A DNA stretch of 46,194 nt from an uncultured bacterium. GTDB lineage: Bacteria > Bacillota > Clostridia > Lachnospirales > Lachnospiraceae. Below, piece by piece: positions 1 through 7,911 of the stretch. A program made the translations under genes and the position numbers. Numbering within the stretch: the first letter of the stretch is position 1; every line of letters begins with the position of its first letter. A model generated the notes under the pieces. It saw nothing but the letters and a program-made list of their open reading frames with translations, did no database searches and was not told the DNA's origin. The stretch is taken from positions 1 to 46,194 of the forward strand of contig CANRWP010000024.1 of the NCBI GenBank assembly GCA_947643595.1. The letters are read 5' to 3'.

Positions 1-2
1 CG

Positions 3-464
3 GTGGAGGAGTCCGGGCGCGCGCCCTGGAACGGTATGATGTGCCTGCCGAGAGTTGTGGAATATGAGGACGGGCATGTGTATTTTCGGGTGCATCCGGC
101 GGTCGATCAGTATTTTGACAGAGAGGTTTTGGGGCGGGATATTTTAAACGGGGAGCCCAGAAGAATCCGGGTGACGTTGAAGCCCGGGGAGTGCCTCGAT
201 ATCGGCGGGTTCCGGATCTGGGAGGAGAGCGATTTTATCCGCACGGACAGAAAGGCGGTGTTCGGCGATATCCGGGGACACCGGACGATGAGCAGTACGC
301 CGAAGCTCCATGGCAGATACGGGCTGGATATCTTCGTGGAGCCGAACCTGATCGAGGTCTTTGTCAACGACGGCGAGTACGTGATCAGCAATGTCGTCTA
401 TGGACTGGGCGGCAGGATCTGCGGGAGGGTGGAGAAGATGTTTGCGGGGGAAGCCGGGGAATGA
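3..464 (+). CDS. GH32 glycoside hydrolase (sucrose/fructan hydrolase), C-terminal part only
   Basis: The reading frame is open at the left edge, so only the last ~153 residues are present and the catalytic five-blade propeller is mostly outside the window. What is visible fits the end of the propeller and the C-terminal beta-sandwich of GH32 enzymes: an APWNGMMCLPR segment near the start (the family has a W-x-G/N..LPR stretch at this place) and a DIFVEPNLIEVFVNDGE segment near residue 115, the typical 'strand that ends in EVFVNDGE'. Family members cleave beta-fructosyl bonds in sucrose, sucrose-6-phosphate or fructans. It ends 2 bp from the stop codon of the opposing aldolase gene, with no clear terminator between them. 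The exact substrate cannot be told from this part. Confidence 0.8.
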   Translation: MEESGRAPWNGMMCLPRVVEYEDGHVYFRVHPAVDQYFDREVLGRDILNGEPRRIRVTLKPGECLDIGGFRIWEESDFIRTDRKAVFGDIRGHRTMSSTPKLHGRYGLDIFVEPNLIEVFVNDGEYVISNVVYGLGGRICGRVEKMFAGEAGE

Positions 465-466
465 TC

Positions 467-1492
467 TCAGAGGTATCCCATCAACTCTTCTATATCTTCC
501 GCTGCAGTTCCCCAGCTGGTGGCAAACCGTACAACGGTATGCTCTTCGTCCGGGCGTTCCCAGATCTCAAAATCAACCTTTTTTTGCAATTCTTCTAACT
601 TAACATTGTCCAAAAGGATAAACTGCTGGTTGGTGGGAGAGTCCAGGAAAAAAGAATAGCCCTTTTTGGCAAATCCCTTTTTCATAAGCTCTGCCATCTC
701 AATGGCATGTCTGCTGATCCGGAAATACAGGTCGTCGGTAAACAGAGTGTCAAATTGGATGCCGACAAGACGCCCTTTTGCCATCAGTGCCCCATGCTGT
801 TTGATCAGCGTGAGAAAGTGGCAGGGGGCGTTTTTATGTGGAAATACCACGGCTTCCCCGCAGAGCGCTCCGACCTTTGTGCCACCGATATAGAAAATGT
901 CGCAGAGATCCGCGATCATGGGCAGCGTCACGTCGGTTTGGAGACTCATAAGGCCATAGCCGAGTCTCGCACCGTCCAGATACAGAGGGATTTTATAGCT
1001 GCGGCAGATCGAGGAGATGGCTTCCAGTTCCGCTTTAGTGTAAAGCGTGCCGTATTCCGTTGGGTGGGAGAGATAGACCATGCCCGGAAATACCATATGC
1101 TCACGGCTTCCATCATCCCAGAAGGTTTTCAAAAGTTCTTCCAGTTCGTCCGCCCGGATCTTGCCCTCCCATGCAGGGAGGGTTAATACTTTATGGCCCG
1201 TGTATTCCACGGCGCCGGCCTCATGAACGTTGATGTGGCCTGTCTGTGCAGAGATGACTCCCTCGTATTTTTGCAACACGGAGTCAATGACGGTGGCGTT
1301 GGTCTGAGTTCCGCCCGCCAAAAAGTAAATTTCGGCGTCCGGGCACCCGCAGGCCTTTCTAATCTTTTCCTTTGCGCTCTCGCAGTAGCGGTCGTTTCCG
1401 TAGACCGGAAGCTGCTCCATATTCGTCTCGATAAGGCGCTCCAAAATTTTCGGGTGTGCGCCCTGGGTGTAATCACATGTGAAAGACAGCAT
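467..1492 (-). CDS. Low-specificity L-threonine aldolase / beta-eliminating lyase family PLP enzyme
   Basis: A full-length fold-type I PLP enzyme of 341 residues, the usual size for this family. Visible features are the H90-E91 pair in HINVHEAGA (the His stacks on the cofactor ring), the D173 of LDGARLG (binds the pyridine nitrogen) and the Schiff-base lysine K206 in YIGGTKVGAL. Family members split L-threonine or L-allo-threonine into glycine and acetaldehyde in the cytoplasm; related proteins in Clostridia act on other beta-hydroxy amino acids, so the exact substrate is inferred. It begins MLSFTCDYTQGAHP, the normal N-terminus for the group. It is transcribed alone, convergent with the GH32 gene, and its upstream side carries the truncated coiled-coil gene copy on the same strand. 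Confidence 0.88.
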   Translation of the reverse strand: MLSFTCDYTQGAHPKILERLIETNMEQLPVYGNDRYCESAKEKIRKACGCPDAEIYFLAGGTQTNATVIDSVLQKYEGVISAQTGHINVHEAGAVEYTGHKVLTLPAWEGKIRADELEELLKTFWDDGSREHMVFPGMVYLSHPTEYGTLYTKAELEAISSICRSYKIPLYLDGARLGYGLMSLQTDVTLPMIADLCDIFYIGGTKVGALCGEAVVFPHKNAPCHFLTLIKQHGALMAKGRLVGIQFDTLFTDDLYFRISRHAIEMAELMKKGFAKKGYSFFLDSPTNQQFILLDNVKLEELQKKVDFEIWERPDEEHTVVRFATSWGTAAEDIEELMGYL

Positions 1493-1518
1493 ATCGGTTC
1501 TCCTGTGGTCAAAATCGT

Positions 1519-1593
1519 TTATGTAATACTCTTTTCAAACATCGGCACTAATAATCTCTGTATCGCCTGTAAATCACTCTTTGTTAAAGCCAT
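1519..1593 (-). pseudogene. Truncated copy of the coiled-coil gene (24 codons), left half of an inverted duplication
   Basis: Reading leftwards from the ATG at 1593-1591 gives MALTKSDLQAIQRLLVPMF and then EKSIT and a stop at 1521-1519. This matches the first ~17 residues of the intact gene at 2228 (MALTSNDLQAIQGLLLP) and then runs off into unrelated sequence, so the heptad-repeat body has been lost. A ribosome site (GAGG, 7 nt before the ATG) is kept. The upstream DNA is also a copy of the upstream DNA of the intact gene, in opposite orientation. It may still make a 24-aa peptide; I treat it as a relic. Confidence 0.75.
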
Positions 1594-1740
1594 ATCGTTT
1601 CCTCATTTTCCTTTCTGACAGAGAGATTTAACACGTCTGGTTCTTGCTGCCGTTACGTTATTCGGTTCATTCAGCAAGGAGTCCGAAGCCGTAATGCATG
1701 CTCAGATACAAAAGCTTTTGTAATTTTTAAGAAAGGCTTT

Positions 1741-2030
1741 TGTTAAGATAATTAAGAATCTTAGAAAGGTTTCTTTGCCTGAATCTCAGTCTATCATAGA
1801 CGCCTCTTTTTTACAAGGTATATTTAATCCTTTACAAATAAAAAATTACGAATCAGGCAGCACAGTAAAAAAGACGGATAAAGGGAAAGTCGGAAGCTCT
1901 GGCAGCTGTTTTGACAGTTTCGGGGCTTTCGGTAATTTGTTTTATTAATTTTCCTTGTAAAAAGGAAGCGGGTGTGGTAGACTGAGATTCAGGCAAAGAA
2001 ACCTTTCTAAGATTCTTAATTATCTTAACA
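1741..2030. repeat. 53-bp perfect inverted repeat flanking a 184-bp spacer; core of a larger head-to-head duplication
   Basis: Bases 1741-1793 are the exact reverse complement of 1978-2030 (53 of 53). Weaker mirrored blocks continue outward: 1700-1718 with 2048-2066 (19 bp perfect), 1673-1685 with 2081-2093 (13 bp perfect) and about 1613-1628 with 2138-2153. They also continue inward: around 1801-1852 against 1925-1973, sharing TTTTTACAAGG and an ATTAC-GAA block. Thus the whole upstream region of the coiled-coil gene is present twice, head to head. The spacer holds one possible promoter toward the right copy (TTGACA at 1911, 16-bp gap, TAATTT at 1933). The gene-free stretch 1594-2227 holds nothing else that I can recognise. 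Confidence 0.9.
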
Positions 2031-2227
2031 GAGCATTTCATGAAATGAAAGCTTTTGTATCTGAGCAGATACTGTATCTGCGGACTCCTTGCTTTGTAAC
2101 TGAATAACTGATTGGCAGGGAGAAGATAGACGAAATGAATCTCTCTGTCTGACGTGAAAGAGAGGTAATGTATGGAAAGAAAAAGGAAAACAAGACAGAC
2201 ATTGAAAAAACGGAGGAGGGCGCTGAA

Positions 2228-2608
2228 ATGGCATTGACAAGCAATGATTTACAGGCGATACAGGGGCTGTTGCTGCCGATCCATATACGCCTGGATGGAA
2301 TAGACAACAGATTAGACGGAATAGATGACCGCCTGAACAGAATGGATGAACGTCTGGACGGAATGGATGACCGTTTGGACGGAATGGACAATCGTTTTGA
2401 CAGAATAGAGAACAGACTTGACAGAGTCGAATCGGAGGTATCTTCACTAAAGAGCGGACAGCTGGAAATAAGAAAAGAACTGAAGGAAGTGGATCGTAAA
2501 GTTTCCGATACATATGATCTTGCGCTTGAGGCATGGGGGAAAAGCACGGAAAACAGGAGATGGCTTGAAGGAGAAAGCAGATTTCCGGCGAAAGTTCAGG
2601 GAGGGTGA
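2228..2608 (+). CDS. Small coiled-coil protein with seven tandem heptads, unknown function
   Basis: 126 residues from the ATG at 2228, which has a GGAGG ribosome site just upstream; an in-frame ATG at 2168 with a GAGAGG site would add 20 residues. I prefer 2228 because the truncated copy at 1593 starts at the same residue. After a short head (MALTSNDLQAIQGLLLP) come seven near-identical heptads of the form RLDGIDN, RLDGMDD and RFDRIEN (residues ~21-69), which predict one long, highly charged coiled coil. A conserved-looking tail follows (EIRKELKEVDRKVSDTYDLA, then WGKSTENRRWLE). There is no signal peptide or membrane segment. Proteins of this layout are, from memory, common and unnamed in Lachnospiraceae; some phage structural proteins also have such heptads. 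Function is unknown. Confidence 0.72.
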   Translation: MALTSNDLQAIQGLLLPIHIRLDGIDNRLDGIDDRLNRMDERLDGMDDRLDGMDNRFDRIENRLDRVESEVSSLKSGQLEIRKELKEVDRKVSDTYDLALEAWGKSTENRRWLEGESRFPAKVQGG

Positions 2609-2612
2609 TAAG

Positions 2613-2648
2613 ACGGCGTTGACGAACAGTGATCAACAGGCGTTACAG
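2613..2648 (+). pseudogene. Third fragment of the coiled-coil gene start
   Basis: Just after the stop of the intact gene, and behind another GGGAGG ribosome-site sequence, the frame starting ACG at 2613 reads T-A-L-T-N-S-D-Q-Q-A-L-Q, a clear echo of MALTSNDLQAIQ. The start codon has become ACG, and the sequence runs straight into the terminator hairpin. It is a relic of a further tandem copy. Confidence 0.6.
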
Positions 2649-2688
2649 TGCCAGGCAGCGGATAAAAATCCGCGGTCCGGCACTTTTT
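2647..2688 (+). terminator. Rho-independent terminator after the coiled-coil gene
   Basis: The arms start AGTGCC and end GGCACT, with a second paired block GCGGAT/ATCCGC around an AAAA loop, and a T5 run follows directly. Confidence 0.8.
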
Positions 2689-2863
2689 CATTTCTGCAAA
2701 GGCGGAACTGTTGCAAAAATTTCTATCAAAAGAAAAAATTTTATATCTTTTTTCTTTCAGGTCAAAAAAATCTAAAAATCGGTAAAGCAATTCTATTCTA
2801 AATAAAAGTCGAAAAAGTTAAAATAAAACCATCAAAGATAACTTATTTTCGAAAGGAGAGGTC

Positions 2864-4231
2864 ATGAAAAAGAGAGTTTTAAAAATGATCAGTTTAATGA
2901 TGGCGGCAGTTCTGATGCTTGGCTGTGCGGCCTGTGGAAATTCGGGAGAGGGCGCAGCGGAGACAGGAAATGGTGATACTGCGGAGACGGATAATGAGGC
3001 GACGCAGCCCGCGGACGATGGCGAGGAAGCGACAGGCGATGAGAAGGTGACGATCACCTTATGGTCGCAGTTTTCAGATCCGAATTCCACCGATGGCAAC
3101 TATGTTGCGTTTTACAATGCGCTGGAATCTATCAAGACGGATATGCCGAATGTGGAAGTGGTACATGAGGGGACGGAATCTGAGTCCTACAAAGTAAAGC
3201 TGAAAACAGCGATGGCAGGAAACGAACTCCCGGACGTGTTCTTCAACTGGGGTGCTGGCACGATGAAACCTTATGTGGATGCTGGGCTGGTACTGCCGCT
3301 GGATGAGTATATGACGGACGATGTGAAGAGCCGGATCCTGGGCGGTACACTGGATAACTTTATCTTTGACGGAAAGACTTACGGTTATCCCTACAGTGTG
3401 GCTGTTGCTTCGCTCTATGTCAACACGGAATTATTCGAACAGAATAACGTAAAGGTCCCCGAGACATACGATGAACTGCTGGAGGCGGTGGATGCCTTTA
3501 ATGCAGCGGGTATCACTCCGATCTCTCTGGGTGAAAAGGATCTGTGGCCGGGGCTGATGATCTTTGGCATCCACGCCATCAGAATGGCAGGCGCGGAGGA
3601 TTTCAATGCGGCGCTGAACGGCACAGGTTCTTTCGACACACCGGAGATGGCGGAAGCGGCAAAGAGAGTGCAGGAACTTGCTGCAAGAGGCGGCTTTGGC
3701 AGTAGCGCGATGGGGACATCGGAGGACGATGCGGTAGCGGCATTCAAGCAGGGAAGAGCGGCGATGATGTTTATGGGAAGCTGGTTAAACGGTGACTGTG
3801 AAGCGGATGACGCGGCGGTAAAGGGAAAAATATCCGTAATCAAGTTCCCTGTGATCGAAGGCGGCAAGGGCACCATCGACGAATTCCACGGCGGTTCCGG
3901 TGAGACTTTCCTTGTGAGCAGCAGCACGGAACACCCGGCAGAGGCGGCAGCGGTTGCACAGTATATCTGTGAGAAAATGTCGAAAGACCAGTATCTTGCA
4001 GGTTCCGGAATGCCTGCATGGGAAGCAGATATGGGCGATACGGCTGGCCTGAACCGTCTGTCACAGGAGATCGCGACACTGACGGCGGATGCGACTGGAT
4101 ATGTGTACTGGCTGGATTCTCTGACCGGCGGTTCAAAGGCAGATACGCTTATGAATGAGATTGCAAAGCTGATCGACGGTTCCGAGACGCCGGAAGACTT
4201 TTGCAAGAATCTGCAGGCACTGAACGAATAG
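2864..4231 (+). CDS. Sugar ABC transporter substrate-binding lipoprotein (family 1)
   Basis: 455 residues. The N-terminus is a lipoprotein signal: positive MKKR, a hydrophobic run and a Cys in MLGC (C21), with a second possible Cys at C24. A Gly/Thr/Asp-rich linker to about residue 60 precedes the mature domain, which opens with KVTITLWSQF, a normal start for MalE/MsmE-type binding proteins. It would sit on the outer face of the membrane and hand an oligosaccharide to the permeases coded next. A clear AAAGGAGAGG ribosome site lies 5 nt before the ATG. Because a GH43 gene closes the operon, xylo- or arabino-oligosaccharides are the likely ligands (inference). The upstream 170 bp are AT-rich without a good -35/-10 pair, as expected if the neighbouring YesN-like regulator activates it. 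Confidence 0.92.
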   Translation: MKKRVLKMISLMMAAVLMLGCAACGNSGEGAAETGNGDTAETDNEATQPADDGEEATGDEKVTITLWSQFSDPNSTDGNYVAFYNALESIKTDMPNVEVVHEGTESESYKVKLKTAMAGNELPDVFFNWGAGTMKPYVDAGLVLPLDEYMTDDVKSRILGGTLDNFIFDGKTYGYPYSVAVASLYVNTELFEQNNVKVPETYDELLEAVDAFNAAGITPISLGEKDLWPGLMIFGIHAIRMAGAEDFNAALNGTGSFDTPEMAEAAKRVQELAARGGFGSSAMGTSEDDAVAAFKQGRAAMMFMGSWLNGDCEADDAAVKGKISVIKFPVIEGGKGTIDEFHGGSGETFLVSSSTEHPAEAAAVAQYICEKMSKDQYLAGSGMPAWEADMGDTAGLNRLSQEIATLTADATGYVYWLDSLTGGSKADTLMNEIAKLIDGSETPEDFCKNLQALNE

Positions 4232-4266
4232 ACAGGCAAGTGAGTAAGCGGCGGACGGCCGAATGG

Positions 4267-4311
4267 AAATATCCCTGCGGCAGCCTTCCAGGGCGTCGAA
4301 GGGATATTTTT
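4267..4311 (+). terminator. Hairpin between binding protein and permease genes (attenuator or mRNA stabiliser)
   Basis: A ten-base perfect stem (AAATATCCCT / AGGGATATTT) with a long loop, followed by TTTTG. Its place, directly after a binding-protein gene and before the permeases, fits the usual partial terminator that keeps binding-protein mRNA in excess. Confidence 0.65.
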
Positions 4312-4376
4312 GTCTGTGCCGGCTGTCATACTGATAAAACAATGACAAATAGCGAGGGGTAAAAAGGAGGTATATC

Positions 4377-5252
4377 ATGCAGAAAATGCTTGGAAACAAA
4401 AAGGCATATTGGATTTTTGTCATGCCGGCACTGGTGATATATCTGGTCATGGCGTTCATTCCGATCGCCATGTCCGGGTATTACAGCACGATGCAGTGGG
4501 ATGGGATCGGTGAAAAAGTATTTATCGGCATTGACAACTATCTGGAACTGATAAAGGATGAGGCCTTTCTGCTCTCTGCGCGGAATTCCCTGATCCTTGC
4601 GGTGGCGTCGATCATAGGACAGCTCATACCGGCACTGTTTTTTGCACTTGTGCTGGCGAGGAATATCAAAGGGGAGAGGGCGTACCGGACGATCTATTTT
4701 ATTCCGGTGCTGCTCTCCACAGTGGTGATCGGGCAGTTGTTCCTGAAGATATATAATCCGGATTACGGCGCACTGAATGCCATTTTAACGAGATTTGGCT
4801 TCGATGGGAAAGATTGGCTCGGGGATAAGCGATATGTGCTTGCGTCATCCTTTTTTCCGATCGTCTGGCAGTACATAGGGTATCATATGCTGATCCTCTA
4901 TACGGGCATTAAGAGCGTACCGTCCGACATCTATGAGGCGGCGCAGATCGACGGGGCAAACGAGAGGCAGATCGCATGGCATGTGACGATCCCGCTGATC
5001 AAAAGCACGATGAAGGTGAGCCTGACTTTTGCGGTGATCGGCTCCCTGAAGCTGTTTGACCTGATCTGGGTTTTGACAAAAGGCGGGCCGCTCCATGCCA
5101 GCGAAGTGCCCAGCACATTAATGTATACGTCCATTTTTACAAGGATGGAATACGGAAGGGGAAGCGCGATGGCAATCTTTATCGTACTGGAATGCCTGCT
5201 GTTTTACTTCCTGATTGAAAAATTTTTTAAAGTGGAAAATACTACTTATTAA
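4377..5252 (+). CDS. Sugar ABC transporter permease, MalF/UgpA type
   Basis: 291 residues with about six hydrophobic segments, the first at residues 10-33. The EAA loop that docks on the ATPase is at about 187-213 (EAAQIDGANERQIAWHVTIP). This is one of two membrane subunits that import the sugar delivered by the upstream lipoprotein. The ribosome site AAGGAGG lies 7 nt before the ATG. The second permease begins 15 bp downstream, so the two are co-translated. No ATP-binding subunit is coded nearby; in Firmicutes, operons of this kind commonly share an MsmK-like ATPase from elsewhere in the genome (family knowledge). Confidence 0.93.
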   Translation: MQKMLGNKKAYWIFVMPALVIYLVMAFIPIAMSGYYSTMQWDGIGEKVFIGIDNYLELIKDEAFLLSARNSLILAVASIIGQLIPALFFALVLARNIKGERAYRTIYFIPVLLSTVVIGQLFLKIYNPDYGALNAILTRFGFDGKDWLGDKRYVLASSFFPIVWQYIGYHMLILYTGIKSVPSDIYEAAQIDGANERQIAWHVTIPLIKSTMKVSLTFAVIGSLKLFDLIWVLTKGGPLHASEVPSTLMYTSIFTRMEYGRGSAMAIFIVLECLLFYFLIEKFFKVENTTY

Positions 5253-5267
5253 CGGCAGGAGGCGGAT

Positions 5268-6113
5268 ATGAAGAAAAGTAAACTGACTGATATAAAACCG
5301 ACAAAGGTTCTGCTCTATATCGTTTTGGCAGCGTTTGCTGTTGTGCAGATCTATCCACTCATCTTTCTGGTTTTCTTTTCCCTGAAAGATAACAATGAAA
5401 TATACAGCGGAAACGTTATGGGGATCCCAGACCACTTCCAGTGGGGAAACTATGAAAATGCTCTGTTTAACGCGAATGTGGGGCATTATCTTTTAAACAG
5501 CATTTTTGTGACGGCGGTGGTGATCATCGTATCGGATGTTCTGGCATGTATGGTCTCCTACGCGATCGCAAGAATGCAGGTGAAGGCGAACCGCTTTGTG
5601 AAACTGTTTTTCTCGATCGGGCTGATGATTCCGATTCACGCGGTGCTGCTTCCGGTGTTTATCATGCTGCGGAACCTGAAAATGTTAGACACTTATCAGG
5701 CGATCATCGTACCTTATATTGCGTTTGCGCTGCCGATGGCGATCTTTTTTATGATCGGTTTTTTCCAGGCGCTTCCTCTGGAGCTGGAGGAGTCGGCCTT
5801 TCTGGACGGCTGCGGAATCTTCAGAACTTTCGCGGTTATTATCGTACCATTGGTGAAGCCGGCGCTTGCGACGATCTCCATCTTTACCTTTCTGTCCACA
5901 TGGAACGAGATGATGTTTGCGATCACCTTTATCAACTCCGAGAAGTACAGGACGCTGACGGTCGGCATCATGCAGATGGTGGGACAGTATACGACGGACT
6001 GGGGAACCATGGGTGCCGGGCTTGTGGTGGCAACTCTGCCCACGGTAGTGATCTATCTGTTATTCAGCAAACAGGTGCAGAGCGGTATGGTGGCCGGCGC
6101 GGTGAAGGGCTGA
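5268..6113 (+). CDS. Sugar ABC transporter permease, MalG/UgpE type
   Basis: 281 residues. The N-terminal segment at about 13-37 and further hydrophobic stretches give the six-helix pattern of the MalG branch. The EAA loop is at about 173-200 (LEESAFLDGCGIFRTF and on to VPLVKPAL) and deviates from consensus in having Ser for the second Ala. It pairs with the upstream permease in the membrane. The start has a GCAGGAGG ribosome site. A gap of 114 bp without a terminator separates it from the GH43 gene, which therefore probably belongs to the same transcript. Confidence 0.93.
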   Translation: MKKSKLTDIKPTKVLLYIVLAAFAVVQIYPLIFLVFFSLKDNNEIYSGNVMGIPDHFQWGNYENALFNANVGHYLLNSIFVTAVVIIVSDVLACMVSYAIARMQVKANRFVKLFFSIGLMIPIHAVLLPVFIMLRNLKMLDTYQAIIVPYIAFALPMAIFFMIGFFQALPLELEESAFLDGCGIFRTFAVIIVPLVKPALATISIFTFLSTWNEMMFAITFINSEKYRTLTVGIMQMVGQYTTDWGTMGAGLVVATLPTVVIYLLFSKQVQSGMVAGAVKG

Positions 6114-6227
6114 TTATTGTGGAACTGGGAAAAACAGCAGGAGCCCGCACGGTGCACAGGTAATTCATCGTGTGCCGGAAGGGGGGAATGCAGGACTGAA
6201 ATAAAAAAACGGAACAGGAGAAAAGTA

Positions 6228-7871
6228 ATGATGAAAATAGTTAATCCGATTTTGAGAGGATTTCACCCGGATCCCAGTCTGATCAGGGTGGACGACACCT
6301 ATTATATCGCCTCATCCACCTTTGAGTGGTGGCCCGGCGTCAGGATACATGCATCGAAGGATCTGGCGAACTGGAAACTGATCACATATCCGTTGAGGGA
6401 GAAAAGGCATCTGGATATGTGGGGGGAGCCGGATTCAGGCGGAATCTGGGCACCTGACCTGTCTTACTGTGACGGGAAATTTTACCTGGTGTACACGGAT
6501 GTGAAAGTGACGGACGGATCCTTCAAGGACTGTATTAATTATCTGATTACAGCGGAGGATATCATGGGACCGTGGTCCGATCCCATCGTATTAAATACGG
6601 CGGGATTTGACGCGTCGCTGTTTCACGATGACGACGGCAGAAAGTATCTGGTCAACCAGTACTGGGATCCCAGAAGCTTCCATCATCCGTTTTATGGTAT
6701 CATGTGTACGGAATACTCGGAGGAAGAACAGAGGCTGGTGGGAGAACCGTGGGTGATCTACAAAGGAACAGCGGATCGTTTTACGGAAGGGCCTCACCTT
6801 TACAGAATCAACGGATACTACTATCTGTTTGTGGCCCAGGGCGGGACGGTATACGCCCATCAGGAGAGAGTGGCAAGGGCGGAATCTCTGTCAGGCACCT
6901 TCGAGACGCAGCCGGGAGAGCCGTTTCTCACGACACTGGATGCCCCGTTCCACTCTATCCAGAAAGCGGGACACGGTTCTCTTGTGCAGACAAAAACCGG
7001 GGAATGGTATTTTGCCCATCTGATGGGACGCCCGCTCCACCATCATACGGAATCCGTTGCCGAGGTGAGGGGATGGTGCCCTCTGGGAAGAGAAACCGGC
7101 ATTCAGAAAGTAATTTGGGATGATGACGGCTGGCCCCATATCGTGGGCGGACATAAGGGCATGACGGAGGTGGAAGTTCCGGTGGACGCCGTGGAGAGCG
7201 GGAAAGATGAGATCAGCGGAAAAGATGACTTTGATGGAGATAAGCTGAGCCTTCATTTCCAGACGCTCAGAATTCCGCTTTCGGAAGATATACTGTCACT
7301 GAAAGACAGGCCGGGACATCTGCGGCTCTGCGGAAGACAGTCACTGGCGTCGGCTTTTCTGCAGGCTCATGTGGCGAGAAGGTGGCAGAGTTTTACCTTC
7401 GACGCGGAGACAAAACTCTCGTACAGACCGAAAAACATTCAGCAGTTTGCCGGGCTGAGCTGCTACTATAACACGAAAAACTGGTCATGCATTCAGGTGG
7501 GTCGGCATGAAAAATACGGCAGATCGATCGATGTGGTATACACGGATCTGGGGAAGACATACAGTGTATATCAGGAGGAACCGATTCCGGTGCCGGAGGA
7601 TGCGGAATATATTTATCTGAGAGTACAGGTGAGGGGCATTTCCTACAGATACCAGTATTCCTTTGACGGGAAAACATGGCGGGATACCGCATACCGGTTT
7701 GACTCCGCGAAACTTTCCGACGAGTATATCAAAGCCGTTTATGACGCCGCATTCACAGGCGCCTTTACGGGAATGTTCAGCGTAGACGGACTGGGGACAG
7801 GACTTCCCGCCGATTTTGATTATTTTTCCTATCAGGAACTGGACATGGAGGCGGACGGAAAATATATCTGA
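6228..7871 (+). CDS. GH43 glycosidase, beta-xylosidase / arabinofuranosidase type
   Basis: 547 residues from the ATG at 6228, chosen for its AGGAG site 7 nt upstream; the frame stays open back to 6117 but that part does not look like protein. The three GH43 acidic residues are visible: general base D15 in FHPDPS, the pKa-tuning D128 in GFDAS and the acid E187 in FTEGPH. The five-blade propeller spans about 1-320 and a C-terminal beta-sandwich of about 190 residues follows, as in XynB-type beta-xylosidases (subfamily 11-like). With no signal peptide it should act in the cytoplasm on short xylo- or arabinoxylo-oligosaccharides brought in by the adjoining importer. Beta-xylosidase is favoured over arabinofuranosidase from the architecture, not proven. 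Confidence 0.9.
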   Translation: MMKIVNPILRGFHPDPSLIRVDDTYYIASSTFEWWPGVRIHASKDLANWKLITYPLREKRHLDMWGEPDSGGIWAPDLSYCDGKFYLVYTDVKVTDGSFKDCINYLITAEDIMGPWSDPIVLNTAGFDASLFHDDDGRKYLVNQYWDPRSFHHPFYGIMCTEYSEEEQRLVGEPWVIYKGTADRFTEGPHLYRINGYYYLFVAQGGTVYAHQERVARAESLSGTFETQPGEPFLTTLDAPFHSIQKAGHGSLVQTKTGEWYFAHLMGRPLHHHTESVAEVRGWCPLGRETGIQKVIWDDDGWPHIVGGHKGMTEVEVPVDAVESGKDEISGKDDFDGDKLSLHFQTLRIPLSEDILSLKDRPGHLRLCGRQSLASAFLQAHVARRWQSFTFDAETKLSYRPKNIQQFAGLSCYYNTKNWSCIQVGRHEKYGRSIDVVYTDLGKTYSVYQEEPIPVPEDAEYIYLRVQVRGISYRYQYSFDGKTWRDTAYRFDSAKLSDEYIKAVYDAAFTGAFTGMFSVDGLGTGLPADFDYFSYQELDMEADGKYI

Positions 7872-7873
7872 CC

Positions 7874-7906
7874 ATGCCGCTGTTTAGCCGAAGGGATAAC
7901 CGGCAT
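7874..7906. terminator. Weak hairpin between convergent GH43 and regulator genes
   Basis: ATGCCG at 7874 pairs with CGGCAT at 7901 around a 21-nt loop, followed by only a short T-rich stretch. It lies in the 40-bp gap between two converging genes. Confidence 0.35.
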
Positions 7907-7911
7907 TATTG

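Noticed and set aside
2288-2434. CRISPR-like or other spaced repeat array in the coiled-coil gene
   Set aside because: The 21-bp periodicity is coding (heptads) without spacers.
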